Shown here: piece by piece, positions 1 through 9,309 of the stretch | How positions within the stretch are numbered: position 1 is the stretch's first letter | How the letters are laid out: each line of letters starts with the position of its first letter | DNA from: Actinomycetota bacterium | GTDB taxonomy: Bacteria > Actinomycetota > Acidimicrobiia > Acidimicrobiales > Microtrichaceae | DNA: 51,001 bases | Direction: 5' to 3' | NCBI GenBank assembly: GCA_009701845.1 | Contig: WLJI01000002.1 | Location: 1-51,001 of the forward strand | Program-made: the position numbers and the translations under genes | The notes under the pieces: generated by a model | The model's input: only the letters and a program-made list of their open reading frames with translations | Database searches by the model: none | Told to the model about the DNA's origin: nothing

Positions 1-194
1 ATCGCTTGGTCAAACTGCTCGTCTGAAACGTTGTCGATGACCTTGCCCTTCTCGACAGGCTGCAGGTTTACTGAGATGCCACCCTGTAGGTCTAGGCCGA
101 GCTTGGGGCTCTTTCCCATCAAAATGGTGGCAAAGAGCAATCCATAGACCACCACCATCGTGGCCACCATGATTCGAACTGGGTGCTGTCGCAT
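1..194 (-). CDS. secD: Protein translocase subunit SecD (N-terminal part, cut by window edge)
   Basis: SecD, with SecF, uses the proton motive force to help the SecYEG channel release exported proteins on the outer face of the membrane. Only the first 64 codons are visible. They encode a short basic N-terminus, one hydrophobic segment (about residues 7-26) and the motif GLDLQGGISV, which is characteristic of SecD and starts the periplasmic part. The ATG at 194 is preceded by GGAAG at good Shine-Dalgarno spacing. yajC lies 142 bases upstream on the same strand, the usual yajC-secD order. The rest of the gene is outside the window. Confidence 0.93.
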   Translation of the reverse strand, partial: MRQHPVRIMVATMVVVYGLLFATILMGKSPKLGLDLQGGISVNLQPVEKGKVIDNVSDEQFDQA

Positions 195-336
195 TGACTT
201 CCTTCGAGAGATCTGATGTTCAGTGAGGTTGACTTCGTATCGGCACAGGCTGAATCTCAGGGTGAATAGACCCAAGGTGACAGCCCTGCAACTACTTCGT
301 CCCCTGCGAAGACCTGTAAATGTACTTCTTTGTTCT

Positions 337-894
337 CTACTTCTTGTTGATCTGCTTCGAGGAAGCCTGAGAATCAGCTTCGTCGTTGTCGGAGGTGCTT
401 AGATTCGAGGCAGTTTCAGCAGCATCCGAGGCTGAGGACTTTGTGTCCGAAACCTTGTCGCTTTGTTCAGCCGTGGTGTCTGCTTCGTCCTCGGCTCCTG
501 AGGCTTGGCCTCCGAGAGCACCCGCAAGAAGACCCTTGCGAGAACGAGAGGCCCCTTTAGATCCAGACTTCCCTTTTTCGGCCTCTGCGGGCTCTGCCAG
601 GCTTCTTGCCACGCCAGACTTGGCAATACGAATCACCACGTCGGTATCAATCTCGACGTGATACAGGTCATCCTCTACAAAGGTGATGGTTCCAATGATC
701 CCACCCGTTGTAATGACCTCATCGCCAACCTCAAGCTTTGAAAGCAGGGCGGCCTGCTTCTGTCGCTGCTTCCGCTGCGGCATGATCGTCATGTACAGGA
801 TCGCGCCCATAGGAATCAGGATGATGAGCAGACCAGTAATGCTACCGCCGCCCTTTTTTTCTTGAGCGAGGATGGTAACGAGGAAAGTAATCAC
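337..894 (-). CDS. yajC: Preprotein translocase accessory subunit YajC with long acidic tail
   Basis: YajC is a small single-pass membrane partner of the SecDF complex. Residues about 19-38 form the membrane helix, followed by a basic stretch (PQRKQRQKQ) and the conserved soluble core containing VGDEVITTGGIIGTI (about residues 56-70). At 185 aa it is much longer than the usual 90-120: the last 80 or so residues are a low-complexity tail rich in Ser, Ala, Glu and Asp, probably disordered and of unknown role. The start is GTG; TAGACT lies 9 bases upstream and there is no good Shine-Dalgarno, so translation may be leaderless. It lies between tgt and secD on the same strand. Confidence 0.93.
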   Translation of the reverse strand: MITFLVTILAQEKKGGGSITGLLIILIPMGAILYMTIMPQRKQRQKQAALLSKLEVGDEVITTGGIIGTITFVEDDLYHVEIDTDVVIRIAKSGVARSLAEPAEAEKGKSGSKGASRSRKGLLAGALGGQASGAEDEADTTAEQSDKVSDTKSSASDAAETASNLSTSDNDEADSQASSKQINKK

Positions 895-903
895 AGTGGC
901 GGC

Positions 904-909
904 AGTCTA
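904..909 (-). promoter_or_regulatory. Candidate -10 box for leaderless yajC transcript
   Basis: TAGACT on the minus strand, 9 bases before the GTG of yajC. It fits the TANNNT pattern seen before several other genes here. No convincing -35 box is visible. Confidence 0.3.
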
Positions 910-955
910 TGCGGTTGAGTCGACAGATCAGAACTCGCTCAGCATCTCGATGCGC

Positions 956-2095
956 CTACTCCCCTAGGCCAGGACCCATTCGTGACCAAACAGGGGCGAC
1001 TTCAGAACGGAACTCTTCTAGCTTCCCCGCCGCAATGGCCATTCGGATTCGGTCCACAAAACCTAAAATCCAGGTCAGGTTGTGAATGGTGCAGAGTGTG
1101 TGCGCAGTGGTTTCACCTAGGCAACTCAGGTGGCGCAGCAGTCCACGGGGATAGTTGATACAAGTTGCGCAGGGGCAGTTTGAATCAACGGCAGCCTCAC
1201 TTCGGGAGAACTCTGCCCGCTTGATATTGAGCCGACCGCTGTCTGTCAGCAGGGTCCCATGCCGAGCCAAGCGGGTGGGCAGAACGCAATCGAACATGTC
1301 CACCCCCATCGAGACTGCCTCAAGAATCGACAGCGGATCCCCGACCCCCATCAAGTAGCGCGGTTGATCAGCGGGAAGTTCGTTGAGTGCCGAGTGCAGA
1401 GCCGGCAGCATTCGCTCTCTGGTTTCTCCAACCGAAAGCCCGCCGATGGCGTAGGCATCAAACTCGAGTGCCACGGTTCGCTGCGCAGACTCTCGGCGCA
1501 GTTCAATGCTGTCTCCGCCTTGAACAATGCCAAGCAGTGCTTGGTCATGAGTTCGGCGGTGTGCTGCACGAGCCCGAGCGGCCCAGGCAGCGGTTCTCTC
1601 TACTGCCTCGCGCAGCACAGCCTCGGTTGATGGCAGCGGGGCACAAACATCGAGCACCATCTGCATATCGGCGCCGAGCAGTTCTTGAACCTCTACTGCG
1701 CCCTCTGGTGTGAGCAGGTAACTCGTCCCGTCATAGGTGGATTTGAAGCGAGCGCCCTCATCGGTCACCTGCGGGCCGAGCGAGAACACCTGATAACCAC
1801 CCGAGTCAGTCAACATGTGGCCATCGAAACCCGTGAAACGGTGAAGCCCCCCAAGGGCGGCCACGGTCTCGGCGCCAGGGCGGAGCATCAGGTGATAGGT
1901 GTTTCCAAGCAGTATCTCGGCGCGGCTGCCTTGGGCAGTGCGAAGGCCAGCAAGTTCGTGAGTGCTCAAAGCTCGAACAGCACCGCGTGTGCCCACCGGC
2001 ATAAATGCAGGCGTTTGGAAAGCACCCCGGACGGTGCTGACCACACCTGTTCGAGCGGCCCCATCTGCTGCAGTGATCTCAAGCTTGAGCTTCAT
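956..2095 (-). CDS. tgt: tRNA-guanine(34) transglycosylase (queuine/preQ1)
   Basis: Exchanges guanine 34 in GUN-anticodon tRNAs for the queuosine precursor preQ1. The family motifs are present: TDSGGYQVFSL with the substrate-binding Asp (about residue 97), FDCVLPTR with the nucleophilic Asp, and the C-terminal zinc site CPCATC followed by a His in LCTIHN. Length 379 aa is normal. I chose the ATG at 2095, where AAGG lies 7 bases upstream; a GTG 15 bases earlier (2110) is also open. The gene overlaps the end of queA, so the two are translationally coupled and act in successive steps of queuosine synthesis. Confidence 0.95.
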   Translation of the reverse strand: MKLKLEITAADGAARTGVVSTVRGAFQTPAFMPVGTRGAVRALSTHELAGLRTAQGSRAEILLGNTYHLMLRPGAETVAALGGLHRFTGFDGHMLTDSGGYQVFSLGPQVTDEGARFKSTYDGTSYLLTPEGAVEVQELLGADMQMVLDVCAPLPSTEAVLREAVERTAAWAARARAAHRRTHDQALLGIVQGGDSIELRRESAQRTVALEFDAYAIGGLSVGETRERMLPALHSALNELPADQPRYLMGVGDPLSILEAVSMGVDMFDCVLPTRLARHGTLLTDSGRLNIKRAEFSRSEAAVDSNCPCATCINYPRGLLRHLSCLGETTAHTLCTIHNLTWILGFVDRIRMAIAAGKLEEFRSEVAPVWSRMGPGLGE

Positions 2096-3209
2096 GTTCG
2101 CCTTCTTCACTGCTCGCTAGTTCTGGTACACGGTGCAAAAGCATGGCATCGCCAAAGGATAAGAAGCGATAGTCGCGTTCAAGTGCGGTGCTGTACAGGC
2201 TCCGCCAGCGTGGGCCAATAAACGCTTGAATCATTGCAAGTAAAGAGGAGCGCGGCAGATGGAAGTTGGTCATCATGAGGTCCACGATGGCGAAGTTGAA
2301 TCCCGGAGTAATAAAGAGCCGTGTTCTGCCTTGGAGTTGCCCGTACATCGCTGCTGACTCAAGCGCCCGCACTGTGGTCGTTCCAACAGCAACCACACGC
2401 CGACCCTCAATCTTGGCGAGTTGCACTTGCTCCCAGGTCTGCTTCGGAACTCGGTACCACTCAGAGTGAATCTGGTGTTCCTCAAGCAATTCCGTTGTAA
2501 CAGGGCGAAAGGTGTCTAAGCCAACAACAAGTTCGACCGTCAGGATCTCAACCCCACGAGAGGCGATCCGCTCTAAAAGGTCTGCGGTGATATGCAGCCC
2601 CGCTGTCGGCGCGGCGGCCGATGCAGGGCGTTGGGAAAATACTGTCTGATAGCGCTCTTGATCGTTGAGGCGCTCATGGATGTACGGCGGCAGTGGTGCC
2701 TCGCCAGAAAGCTCAAGGGCCTGCAGCAAGGTTTCCTTGTAGATCGGACGCACCTTTCGTCGGCCCTCGCCAAGGTCCTCACCTATCTCAAAGCTCAGCT
2801 CCCCCGATCTGGCAACGACCTGATCGCCTATGCGGAGTTTGCGAGATGGTCGACATAATGCCTCCCACCAACCCTCAGCATCAGACTCAGGACTCTCAGT
2901 GGACCCAGCCTCATTGTCCCCAGTCTCAGTGTCCCCAACGTCAGTGGCCCCGAGGGGCTGCAGCAGGAGTACTTCGCCCGCGCCACCGCCGTGACGCAGC
3001 ACTGCCACTCGTGCGGGCAGAACTCTGGTCTCGTTGAGAATCAGCAGATCACTTGGCAGCAGAAAATTGACAAGGTCCGCGACACGTTCATCTAACGGCT
3101 CGGCTTTTGGCCCAAGGTCGATGAGCAATCGCGCCGAATCACGCGGTGCTACAGGGGTCTGCGCAATGGCGCGTTCGGGCAGTTCATAATCTAGGTCCGC
3201 AGTGCGCAT
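2079..3209 (-). CDS. queA: S-adenosylmethionine:tRNA ribosyltransferase-isomerase
   Basis: QueA transfers and isomerises the ribosyl part of S-adenosylmethionine onto preQ1 in tRNA, giving epoxyqueuosine. Family features: DYELPERAIAQTP at the N-terminus, LNETRVLPARV, the central PTAGLHIT motif, VGLDTFRPV, and NFHLPRSSLLAM near the C-terminus. At 376 aa it is longer than the usual 340-350 because of an acidic insertion at about residues 85-110, encoded by four tandem 15-base units (2895-2954). The insertion lies in a loop before the conserved WEALCRPSRKL. It follows an acyl-CoA dehydrogenase gene by 19 bases and overlaps tgt. Confidence 0.95.
   Translation of the reverse strand: MRTADLDYELPERAIAQTPVAPRDSARLLIDLGPKAEPLDERVADLVNFLLPSDLLILNETRVLPARVAVLRHGGGAGEVLLLQPLGATDVGDTETGDNEAGSTESPESDAEGWWEALCRPSRKLRIGDQVVARSGELSFEIGEDLGEGRRKVRPIYKETLLQALELSGEAPLPPYIHERLNDQERYQTVFSQRPASAAAPTAGLHITADLLERIASRGVEILTVELVVGLDTFRPVTTELLEEHQIHSEWYRVPKQTWEQVQLAKIEGRRVVAVGTTTVRALESAAMYGQLQGRTRLFITPGFNFAIVDLMMTNFHLPRSSLLAMIQAFIGPRWRSLYSTALERDYRFLSFGDAMLLHRVPELASSEEGEHEAQA
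2895..2954 (-). repeat. Four tandem 15-bp repeats inside queA
   Basis: Four adjacent imperfect 15-base units at 2895-2909, 2910-2924, 2925-2939 and 2940-2954. On the + strand each resembles CTCAGTGTCCCCAGT. Because 15 is a multiple of three the reading frame is kept, and each unit adds five residues of the form acidic/Thr-rich then Gly or Pro (for example DTETG, DNEAG, STESP). Confidence 0.8.
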
Positions 3210-3218
3210 ACGCAGAAC

Positions 3219-3224
3219 ACGCTA
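3219..3224 (-). promoter_or_regulatory. Candidate -10 box upstream of queA
   Basis: TAGCGT on the minus strand, 9 bases before the queA ATG, in the short gap after the acyl-CoA dehydrogenase gene. It matches TANNNT but the spacing is at the long end, and queA may instead be cotranscribed from upstream. Confidence 0.22.
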
Positions 3225-3228
3225 CTGA

Positions 3229-4377
3229 TTAAAAGCCCATCGATTTGCCGATGATCTCTTTCATAATCTCGGTGGTTCCGCCATAGATCGAGGTGACTCG
3301 AGCATCGGTATAGGCGCGACCCACTGCGTACTCATTCATGTAGCCATAGCCGCCGTGGAGCTGCACACATATATCGGCAACCTTCTTTTGAAGCTCGGTG
3401 CACCACCATTTCGCCATAGCGGCTTCTTCTGCAGTTAGGGTTCCCTCGTTGAGAGCGAGCACGCTCTTGTCGATGAAGCTCTCTGCGATGGTGATCTCGG
3501 TCTGCATCTCTGCGAGCTTGAAACGGCTGTTCTGGAAGCTGCCGATCTTTTGGCCAAAGGCGGTGCGCTCATTGCAGTACTCAACGGTCCAGCTCAGAAT
3601 CGCACGGGCATGCGCCACTCCTGCCATTGCGATGGAAAGGCGCTCCTGCGGGAGATTCTTCACAAGAAGCTTGAACCCTTGGCCCTCTTCACCAATCCGA
3701 TTCTCGACTGGGACTCGAACGTCAGTGAAGAACAACTCGGCAGTGTCTTGGGAATGCATACCGAGTTTGTCTAGGTTGCGACCCCGCACAAAGCCTTCCA
3801 TGCCCGCCTCGAGAACAACGAGTGACATCCCGGCGTGTCGCTGAGTTGGGTCTGTCTTGCACGCGACGATGACGAGGTCAGACAAGATGCCGTTCGTGAT
3901 GAAGGTCTTGGAACCATTCAGAATGTACGTGTCGCCATCTCGAACTGCAGTGGTGCTCATAGATGCGAGATCAGAGCCAATACCCGGCTCGGTCATCGCA
4001 ACTGCAGTGATGAGTTCACCAGAGGCAATCCCTGGCAACCAGCGAGCCTGTTGTTCTTCGTTGCAATAGTCCAAGAAGTACGGCAAACAGACGTCGCTAT
4101 GCAGCGTCATTCCAAGGCCTGCGGGGTAGACGTCAGCTGCGCAGATTTCTTCGGCGATGATCAAGTTGTAGCGAAAGTCGTCCACTCCTGCCCCGCCGAA
4201 TTGCTCGGGTACCGACATTGCCAAAAAGCCTGCGGCGCCTGCCTTTGAGAACACCTCACGGTCGATAACCCCCGCCGATTCCCACTCGTCACGGTGGGGC
4301 ACAAGTTCACGATCCAAGAAAGTCCGGAACGCCTTGCGGAACATGTCGTGTTCTTCTTCGAATAGTGAACGTTCCAT
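3229..4377 (-). CDS. Acyl-CoA dehydrogenase (long-chain/isovaleryl-type active site)
   Basis: FAD enzyme that introduces the alpha-beta double bond in an acyl-CoA during fatty-acid or branched-chain amino-acid breakdown. At 382 aa it has the family length and motifs: AMTEPGIGSDLASMST, FITNG, the C-terminal LHGGYGYMNEY and IYGGTTEIMKEII. The usual catalytic Glu of medium-chain enzymes (YEGT) is Gly here, but a Glu in LPQERL matches the helix-G base of long-chain and isovaleryl dehydrogenases, so the enzyme should be active. The ATG has GGAG 7 bases upstream. Substrate cannot be read from sequence. It sits alone between ruvB and queA, after an AT-rich 154-base gap likely to hold its promoter. 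Confidence 0.93.
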   Translation of the reverse strand: MERSLFEEEHDMFRKAFRTFLDRELVPHRDEWESAGVIDREVFSKAGAAGFLAMSVPEQFGGAGVDDFRYNLIIAEEICAADVYPAGLGMTLHSDVCLPYFLDYCNEEQQARWLPGIASGELITAVAMTEPGIGSDLASMSTTAVRDGDTYILNGSKTFITNGILSDLVIVACKTDPTQRHAGMSLVVLEAGMEGFVRGRNLDKLGMHSQDTAELFFTDVRVPVENRIGEEGQGFKLLVKNLPQERLSIAMAGVAHARAILSWTVEYCNERTAFGQKIGSFQNSRFKLAEMQTEITIAESFIDKSVLALNEGTLTAEEAAMAKWWCTELQKKVADICVQLHGGYGYMNEYAVGRAYTDARVTSIYGGTTEIMKEIIGKSMGF

Positions 4378-4531
4378 GGGGGAACTCCTTGAGGTGCCTA
4401 TGAGATGAGTAGAAACAATCTGAGAAACAGAAATGAGCTTTTACTAGCAAAGCATGAGATGAAGATAACAAGAAGTCGGGAGCACCAAAGAATGCAACTT
4501 CTGATATCTCTCGACCGCTCATTGTTGGGCG

Positions 4532-5689
4532 TTAGTCAAACAGTGCTGAGCCGGTTCCTTCATGGGCCGCTGCCGGAGGAACGAGGCCTAGGTGCTTCCA
4601 TGCTGCAGTCGTTGCCATCCTGCCCCGAGGCGTTCGCAGCATGAGCCCCTGTTGAATCAAGAAGGGCTCATAGACATCTTCTACTGTCTCGGTTGGTTCC
4701 GACACTGCAATGGCCAGAGTCGACAACCCAATAGGGCCGCCCCCAAATCGCTGACAAAGCGCCGTCAGGATCGAGCGATCTAATTTGTCGAGACCGAGTG
4801 AATCGATCCCAAAGATCTCGAGGCCTTGCTGAGCAGCAGCAGCATTGATGCGGCCGTCCCCCTCTACCTCTGCGACATCTCTGACACGGCGTAGAAGTCG
4901 GTTCGCGATGCGAGGGGTTCCACGAGAACGACGCGCGATTTCAACCGCACCGTCCGAGTCAATCTCAACTTCAAGAATGGCTGCTGCGCGCTGCACGATG
5001 GCCTGAAGGTCGTGAGGTTCGTAGTAATCCAATCGGGCAACAAGGCCGAAACGATCACGAAGCGGACCGGTGATGAGCCCTGTGCGGGTCGTTGCGCCGA
5101 CTAGGCAAAAGTTGGGAAGGTCGAGGCGAATCGACCTTGCAGCCGGACCCTTCCCAAGGACAATGTCGAGTTGGAAATCCTCCATCGCCGGATAGAGCAC
5201 CTCTTCGATCGAGCGCGAGAGCCTATGGATCTCGTCGATAAAGAGCACGTCTCCCTCTCCGAGTTTGGTCAGAATCGCAGCTAAATCTCCCGGCCGCTCG
5301 AGTGCAGGACCGGAGGTCACGTGCAGCGTGACATCCATCTCTGCAGCAACAATGACCGAGAGCGAGGTCTTGCCGAGACCTGGAGGCCCGGCAAACAGAA
5401 AATGGTCTGGGGCCTGCCCACGCCTGCGGGCTGCCTCGAGGATGACCGAGAGCCTACGCTTCAGTTCTGTCTGACCTACGAACTCATCAAGTGACCTTGG
5501 TCGCAACGAGAGGATCGGGTCGGCAGGGTCACCGAAGGAGTCTTCACTTCCGCTCAGGATGGTTGCGCCATCGACAGAGGTTTGAGCGCCTGCAGAGAAA
5601 CTTGGGTTGCCTTCCATGGCAAGGTCATCTTCATCTGGCACTGGGTCTAACAATTCGTCTCGTGCCATCAGGATGCCCTGCCTGCACAT
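4532..5689 (-). CDS. ruvB: Holliday junction branch migration helicase RuvB
   Basis: Hexameric AAA+ motor that, with RuvA, drives branch migration of Holliday junctions. Clear motifs: SLDEFVGQ near the start of the core, Walker [12 protein letters not shown], Walker [10 protein letters not shown], sensor region GATTRTGLI with the arginine finger in GPLRDRFG, and a C-terminal winged helix ending in [17 protein letters not shown]. The 385 aa include an N-terminal extension of about 40 residues before the core. Two starts are open, ATG 5689 and ATG 5668; neither has a decisive ribosome-binding site. The ruvC-ruvA-ruvB order is the standard one. Confidence 0.97.
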   Translation of the reverse strand: MCRQGILMARDELLDPVPDEDDLAMEGNPSFSAGAQTSVDGATILSGSEDSFGDPADPILSLRPRSLDEFVGQTELKRRLSVILEAARRRGQAPDHFLFAGPPGLGKTSLSVIVAAEMDVTLHVTSGPALERPGDLAAILTKLGEGDVLFIDEIHRLSRSIEEVLYPAMEDFQLDIVLGKGPAARSIRLDLPNFCLVGATTRTGLITGPLRDRFGLVARLDYYEPHDLQAIVQRAAAILEVEIDSDGAVEIARRSRGTPRIANRLLRRVRDVAEVEGDGRINAAAAQQGLEIFGIDSLGLDKLDRSILTALCQRFGGGPIGLSTLAIAVSEPTETVEDVYEPFLIQQGLMLRTPRGRMATTAAWKHLGLVPPAAAHEGTGSALFD

Positions 5690-5719
5690 GTGCTTGCGAT
5701 TGAGCGTGCGGTCATGTTG

Positions 5720-6319
5720 CTATGCCGCCGCGAGCCGTTGAAGCGCTTGACGCAACAGCTCGGATGACTCTGCAACTGCTGGCAGATCAGACAAGACTCT
5801 CGCAATCTCTTCTGGGCCATACCCCAAGCCGACTAGGGCATCTCGAACGTCAACTCGAGCGGAGTTGCTTGGGTCGGCAACAGAGTCAGAAAGGCCACCG
5901 ACGGGAACACCCTCTGGCACCTTGAGGCGTGTCTTGAGCTCGATGAGTAACCGCGCTGCTGTCTTCTTTCCCACCCCGGGCACCATGCACAGCCCGTCGA
6001 TATCATCGGTAGCGAGGATCTGGCGAAGGCCCAGCGGGGAATGAACAGACAAGATAGCGAGGCCCATAGAGGGGCCGACGCCATGAGTAGAGATGAGTGT
6101 TTCAAACACTCTCCGCTCTTCAATCGAGGAAAAGCCAAAGAGCGTTCCAGCATCCTCGCGCTGATGATGATGAACGTGAAGAAACACCTCTGATCCAAGT
6201 GAACCAACCTGATCGACTACGGCTGGAGTGACTTGAACCCGGTAGCCAAGCCCCGAAACCTCAATCAGCAATTCGGCACCAGACTGATCGAGTAACTCGC
6301 CCCGCAGCGACCCGATCAT
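5720..6319 (-). CDS. ruvA: Holliday junction DNA-binding protein RuvA
   Basis: RuvA tetramers bind four-way junctions and load RuvB. The 199-aa protein starts with MIGSLRGELL, the typical OB-fold beginning, followed by tandem helix-hairpin-helix motifs (FETLISTHGVGPSMGLAIL and LCMVPGVGKKTAARLLIEL) and a C-terminal domain (ALVGLGYGPEEI) that contacts RuvB. Its start overlaps the last codons of ruvC by 4 bases, indicating translational coupling, and ruvB follows after 30 bases. Confidence 0.96.
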   Translation of the reverse strand: MIGSLRGELLDQSGAELLIEVSGLGYRVQVTPAVVDQVGSLGSEVFLHVHHHQREDAGTLFGFSSIEERRVFETLISTHGVGPSMGLAILSVHSPLGLRQILATDDIDGLCMVPGVGKKTAARLLIELKTRLKVPEGVPVGGLSDSVADPSNSARVDVRDALVGLGYGPEEIARVLSDLPAVAESSELLRQALQRLAAA

Positions 6320-6852
6320 CGGGCTGCCCCTGCGCGAAGCGACTGCTGCAGTCCAGCCGAAAACGCTACATGCGTGAGCGCAATTGCTGCCGCATCAGCA
6401 GCATCGGCCGGACGAGGCGGCTGATCAAGTTTGAGTAACACCTGCACCATCTGTTGCACCTGTTCTTTGTCTGCGCCGCCATAGCCAGCCACAGCGTCTT
6501 TCACCTGATTCGGCGAGTACTCAACCACGTCGATTCCCCTTCCGGCTGCCTCGGCCATCACAATCCCAGCTGCCTGCGCTACTGATATCGCAGTGCTCAC
6601 GTTGGTCTGAAAGAGGACCCGCTCAATTGCGACAGCTGCAGGCGAAAACTCATTGAGGAGCTGGCGAATATCTGCCAAAAGCTCTGCAAGGCGAGCGGGG
6701 ACCGGCGATTTGGTATCGGTTCGAAGCACACCAAGCGCCACGGCATGGCTGTGCTGCGCCGACACCTGCAAAACGCAGTAGCCGCATCGGGTCAAGCCTG
6801 GGTCAATGCCGAGAACGAACACAGGTTCGATCATAGTGGCCGCAGAGTTCAC
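6316..6852 (-). CDS. ruvC: Crossover junction endodeoxyribonuclease RuvC
   Basis: Cuts Holliday junctions symmetrically after RuvAB branch migration. The RNase H-like catalytic acidic residues are visible: Asp in GIDPGLTRCG, Glu in VAIERVLF and the C-terminal Asp pair in RPADAADAAAIAL. SPNQVKDAVAGYGGADKEQVQ is the usual DNA-binding region. Length 178 aa is normal. The start is a GTG at 6852; an in-frame ATG six codons later (6834) is an alternative. It overlaps ruvA by 4 bases and lies downstream of yebC. Confidence 0.95.
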   Translation of the reverse strand: MNSAATMIEPVFVLGIDPGLTRCGYCVLQVSAQHSHAVALGVLRTDTKSPVPARLAELLADIRQLLNEFSPAAVAIERVLFQTNVSTAISVAQAAGIVMAEAAGRGIDVVEYSPNQVKDAVAGYGGADKEQVQQMVQVLLKLDQPPRPADAADAAAIALTHVAFSAGLQQSLRAGAAR

Positions 6853-6920
6853 ACCGAGTGACCCCTACTCTTCACTACGGTTCCCTGCGCTCCTGCAGCA
6901 GCGCCGCTGCAGTTCCCTAG

Positions 6921-7670
6921 CTACTCGCCGAGTTGTTCGAGCAGAGCATCTGGTAAGTCAAAGTTGGCGTAGACATCTTGAACGTCGTCGTTCTCTTCAA
7001 GTGCATCAATGAGTTTGAGCACTGACCTCACAGCAGTGATGTCATCAAGTTCCACTAGCGATGTGGGAATCATGGTGAGGTCCGAAGAGTCAACCGTGAC
7101 TCCTTCTTTTTCAAGTGCTGTGCGCAGAATTGAGGTGAGAGTGGCCTCACAGGTAATCGCCCAGAACTCGCCGTCACGCGCCACATCGTCTGCGCCGGCA
7201 TCAAGTGCCGCCATCATGATTTCGTCCTCGTCCATGGTTCCGTCTACATGAATGATCCCCTTGCGCTCGAATTGCCAAGCAACGGCGCCGGGCTCGGCAA
7301 TTGAGCCGCCGAGCTTTGAGAAGGTTGAGCGCATTTCTGGGCCAGTCCGATTGCGGTTGTCCGTCAGTGTCTCTACAAACACAGCAACGCCATGGCCGGC
7401 GTAGCCCTCGTAGTTCACTTCCTCATAGATCACCCCTTCGAGCTCGCCCGTTCCCCGCTTAATAGCCCGCTCGATAGTGTCAATCGGGACGGAGGCATCT
7501 CTGGCTTTTTGGAACATGGTTCGCAGGTTGGGATTCATATCGGGATCGCCGCCGCCATTTTTGGCAGCAACCTCGACCTGGCGAATCAACTTGGCAAAAA
7601 GCTTGCCGCGCTTGACGTCAGCTGCCCCTTTTTTGTGTTTGATCGTTGCCCATTTGGAGTGGCCGGACAT
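6921..7670 (-). CDS. YebC/PmpR-family protein
   Basis: Member of the widespread YebC/TACO1 family, described both as DNA-binding regulators and as translation factors helping ribosomes through difficult peptides. The first residues MSGHSKWATIKHKKGAADVKR are diagnostic; LRTMFQKARDASVP and NRNRTGPEMRSTFSKLGG follow in the middle, and the C-terminal domain has VYANFDLPD. Length 249 aa is typical. The ATG has AAGGGGA upstream. The position just ahead of ruvC is conserved in many bacteria, including mycobacteria. Confidence 0.94.
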   Translation of the reverse strand: MSGHSKWATIKHKKGAADVKRGKLFAKLIRQVEVAAKNGGGDPDMNPNLRTMFQKARDASVPIDTIERAIKRGTGELEGVIYEEVNYEGYAGHGVAVFVETLTDNRNRTGPEMRSTFSKLGGSIAEPGAVAWQFERKGIIHVDGTMDEDEIMMAALDAGADDVARDGEFWAITCEATLTSILRTALEKEGVTVDSSDLTMIPTSLVELDDITAVRSVLKLIDALEENDDVQDVYANFDLPDALLEQLGE

Positions 7671-7763
7671 GTTGTTCCCCTTCGCATTTTGATGACTAGC
7701 TGTACTTGACTGCTGGCTATTCGTGGTGAGGTTGTCTTCTTCAACAGAGACTGAAATGTGGTG

Positions 7764-8330
7764 TTAGAGCGACAAAAAGAGGTGGTGCAGCCGAAGATCT
7801 TCGACGAGTTCAGGATGAAAGATCGACACTATGATCGCACCAGAACGAACGAGCGCTGGACGAGAGTCAATTGTTGCCAGAACCGTAACTGATTCTCCGA
7901 CCCTGCTAATGACCGGGGCCCGAATACACACCGCATGAAATGGTGGATCACCAAGAACTGGAATCTGCACATCTTGCTCGAAAGAGTCGACTTGACGGCC
8001 AAACCCGTTGCGGCGAGTCGAAATGTCAATCGCCCCAAGACAATGCTGGTCTGCCCGGCCATCTTGGATCTCTGCAGAGAGCAGAATCGCTCCGGCACAG
8101 GTACCTAAGACTGCTTTTCCCGACTGAGCGAACTCTGTGAGTGGGCCAAGAAGGTCAAACCGCTCCGCAAGCATGGAGACCGTGGTTGACTCCCCGCCGG
8201 GGATAACTAAACGCTCGACTCCCTGTAGGTCCGCGGGCGCGCGTACCTGAACCACCTGTTCACCAAGAGACTCGAGTCTGCTTTGATGCAGAGCGAATGC
8301 GCCCTGCAGTGCCAAGACGCCAGTAGTCAC
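7764..8330 (-). CDS. pdxT: Pyridoxal 5'-phosphate synthase glutaminase subunit PdxT
   Basis: Class I glutaminase that supplies ammonia to PdxS for de novo vitamin B6 synthesis. Family motifs: [12 protein letters not shown] at the start, IPGGESTT, the catalytic Cys in [11 protein letters not shown], and the His-Glu of the triad in IFHPEL near the C-terminus. Length 188 aa is standard. The GTG start overlaps the pdxS stop by 4 bases, so the two subunits are coupled, as expected for a 1:1 complex. Confidence 0.96.
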   Translation of the reverse strand: MTTGVLALQGAFALHQSRLESLGEQVVQVRAPADLQGVERLVIPGGESTTVSMLAERFDLLGPLTEFAQSGKAVLGTCAGAILLSAEIQDGRADQHCLGAIDISTRRNGFGRQVDSFEQDVQIPVLGDPPFHAVCIRAPVISRVGESVTVLATIDSRPALVRSGAIIVSIFHPELVEDLRLHHLFLSL

Positions 8331-9232
8331 CAGCCGCGGTCAGCGAGTTTGATATCTAGGTCATCCATGCCGATACCAGTCATCGGGGCACCGAGACCAC
8401 GGCTGACCTTGGCCAGGATATGAGGATCGAGGTAGTTCGTGGTTGCCTCGACGATTGCCTTCGCCCGCGGTGCAGGATCATCAGACTTGAAGATGCCCGA
8501 ACCAACGAACACGGCCTGTGCGCCAAGCTGCATTGCCAAAGCCGCATCAGCCGGCGTTGCGATACCACCCGCACAAAAGAGCGGCACCGGAAGCTTGCCG
8601 GTCTCTGCGATCTCTTGCACGAGCGCTAGTGGAGCACGGAGTTGCTTGGCCCAATCAAACAGTTCAGCCGAATCCGCAAGAGTGAGAGCACGAATGTCTC
8701 CGTTGATGGCACGTAAATGACGCACTGCTTCGACGATATTGCCTGTTCCAGCCTCGCCCTTAGATCGAATCAAGCAGGCACCCTCGGAGATTCTACGAAG
8801 GGCTTCACCGAGGTTCGTTGCGCCGCATACAAACGGAACCGTGAACTTCCACTTATCTATATGGTGAGCCTCGTCAGCAGGGGTCAGCACTTCAGACTCG
8901 TCGATGTAATCCACTCCGAGGGCTTCAAGAATCTGTGCTTCAACGAAATGACCGATCCGAGCCTTTGCCATCACGGGAATTGTGACGGCCGCTTGGATTC
9001 CTTGGATCATCTCCGGATCGCTCATTCGTGCGACCCCACCATCAACGCGAATGTCTGCGGGAACTCGCTCAAGTGCCATCACAGCGCAAGCCCCTGCATC
9101 CTCTGCAATCCGAGCCTGCTCCGGATTGACCACGTCCATAATTACGCCGCCGCAGAACATCTCGGCGAGGCCGCGCTTTACTAGTTGAGATCCGGTTGTA
9201 GGAACGGTCGATTCAAAGGACGTAGATGACAT
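8327..9232 (-). CDS. pdxS: Pyridoxal 5'-phosphate synthase lyase subunit PdxS
   Basis: PdxS condenses ribose 5-phosphate, glyceraldehyde 3-phosphate and ammonia into pyridoxal 5'-phosphate. The protein is highly conserved: [34 protein letters not shown] with the imine-forming Lys, [28 protein letters not shown] and [18 protein letters not shown]. Length 301 aa is normal. The ATG at 9232 is preceded at 6 bases by TACACT, suggesting a leaderless transcript. It lies downstream of the DUF3048 lipoprotein gene. Confidence 0.97.
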   Translation of the reverse strand: MSSTSFESTVPTTGSQLVKRGLAEMFCGGVIMDVVNPEQARIAEDAGACAVMALERVPADIRVDGGVARMSDPEMIQGIQAAVTIPVMAKARIGHFVEAQILEALGVDYIDESEVLTPADEAHHIDKWKFTVPFVCGATNLGEALRRISEGACLIRSKGEAGTGNIVEAVRHLRAINGDIRALTLADSAELFDWAKQLRAPLALVQEIAETGKLPVPLFCAGGIATPADAALAMQLGAQAVFVGSGIFKSDDPAPRAKAIVEATTNYLDPHILAKVSRGLGAPMTGIGMDDLDIKLADRGW

Positions 9233-9238
9233 ACCGAC

Positions 9239-9244
9239 AGTGTA
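9239..9244 (-). promoter_or_regulatory. Candidate -10 box for leaderless pdxS-pdxT transcript
   Basis: TACACT on the minus strand, ending 6 bases before the pdxS ATG, with no Shine-Dalgarno in between. A -35 is not obvious; TTCCAA lies 19 bases further upstream. Confidence 0.45.
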
Positions 9245-9309
9245 CCGACGAGATGCGCTCTGATTGGAACCGGCCCCGAGGTGAACTCTGCCACTTGCTG
9301 CTAGCGGAG

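Noticed and set aside
3229-4377. Loss of catalytic Glu in the acyl-CoA dehydrogenase (IYGGTTEI)
   Set aside because: Gly at this position is normal for long-chain and isovaleryl-type enzymes, whose base Glu sits in the helix-G motif, present here as PQERL.
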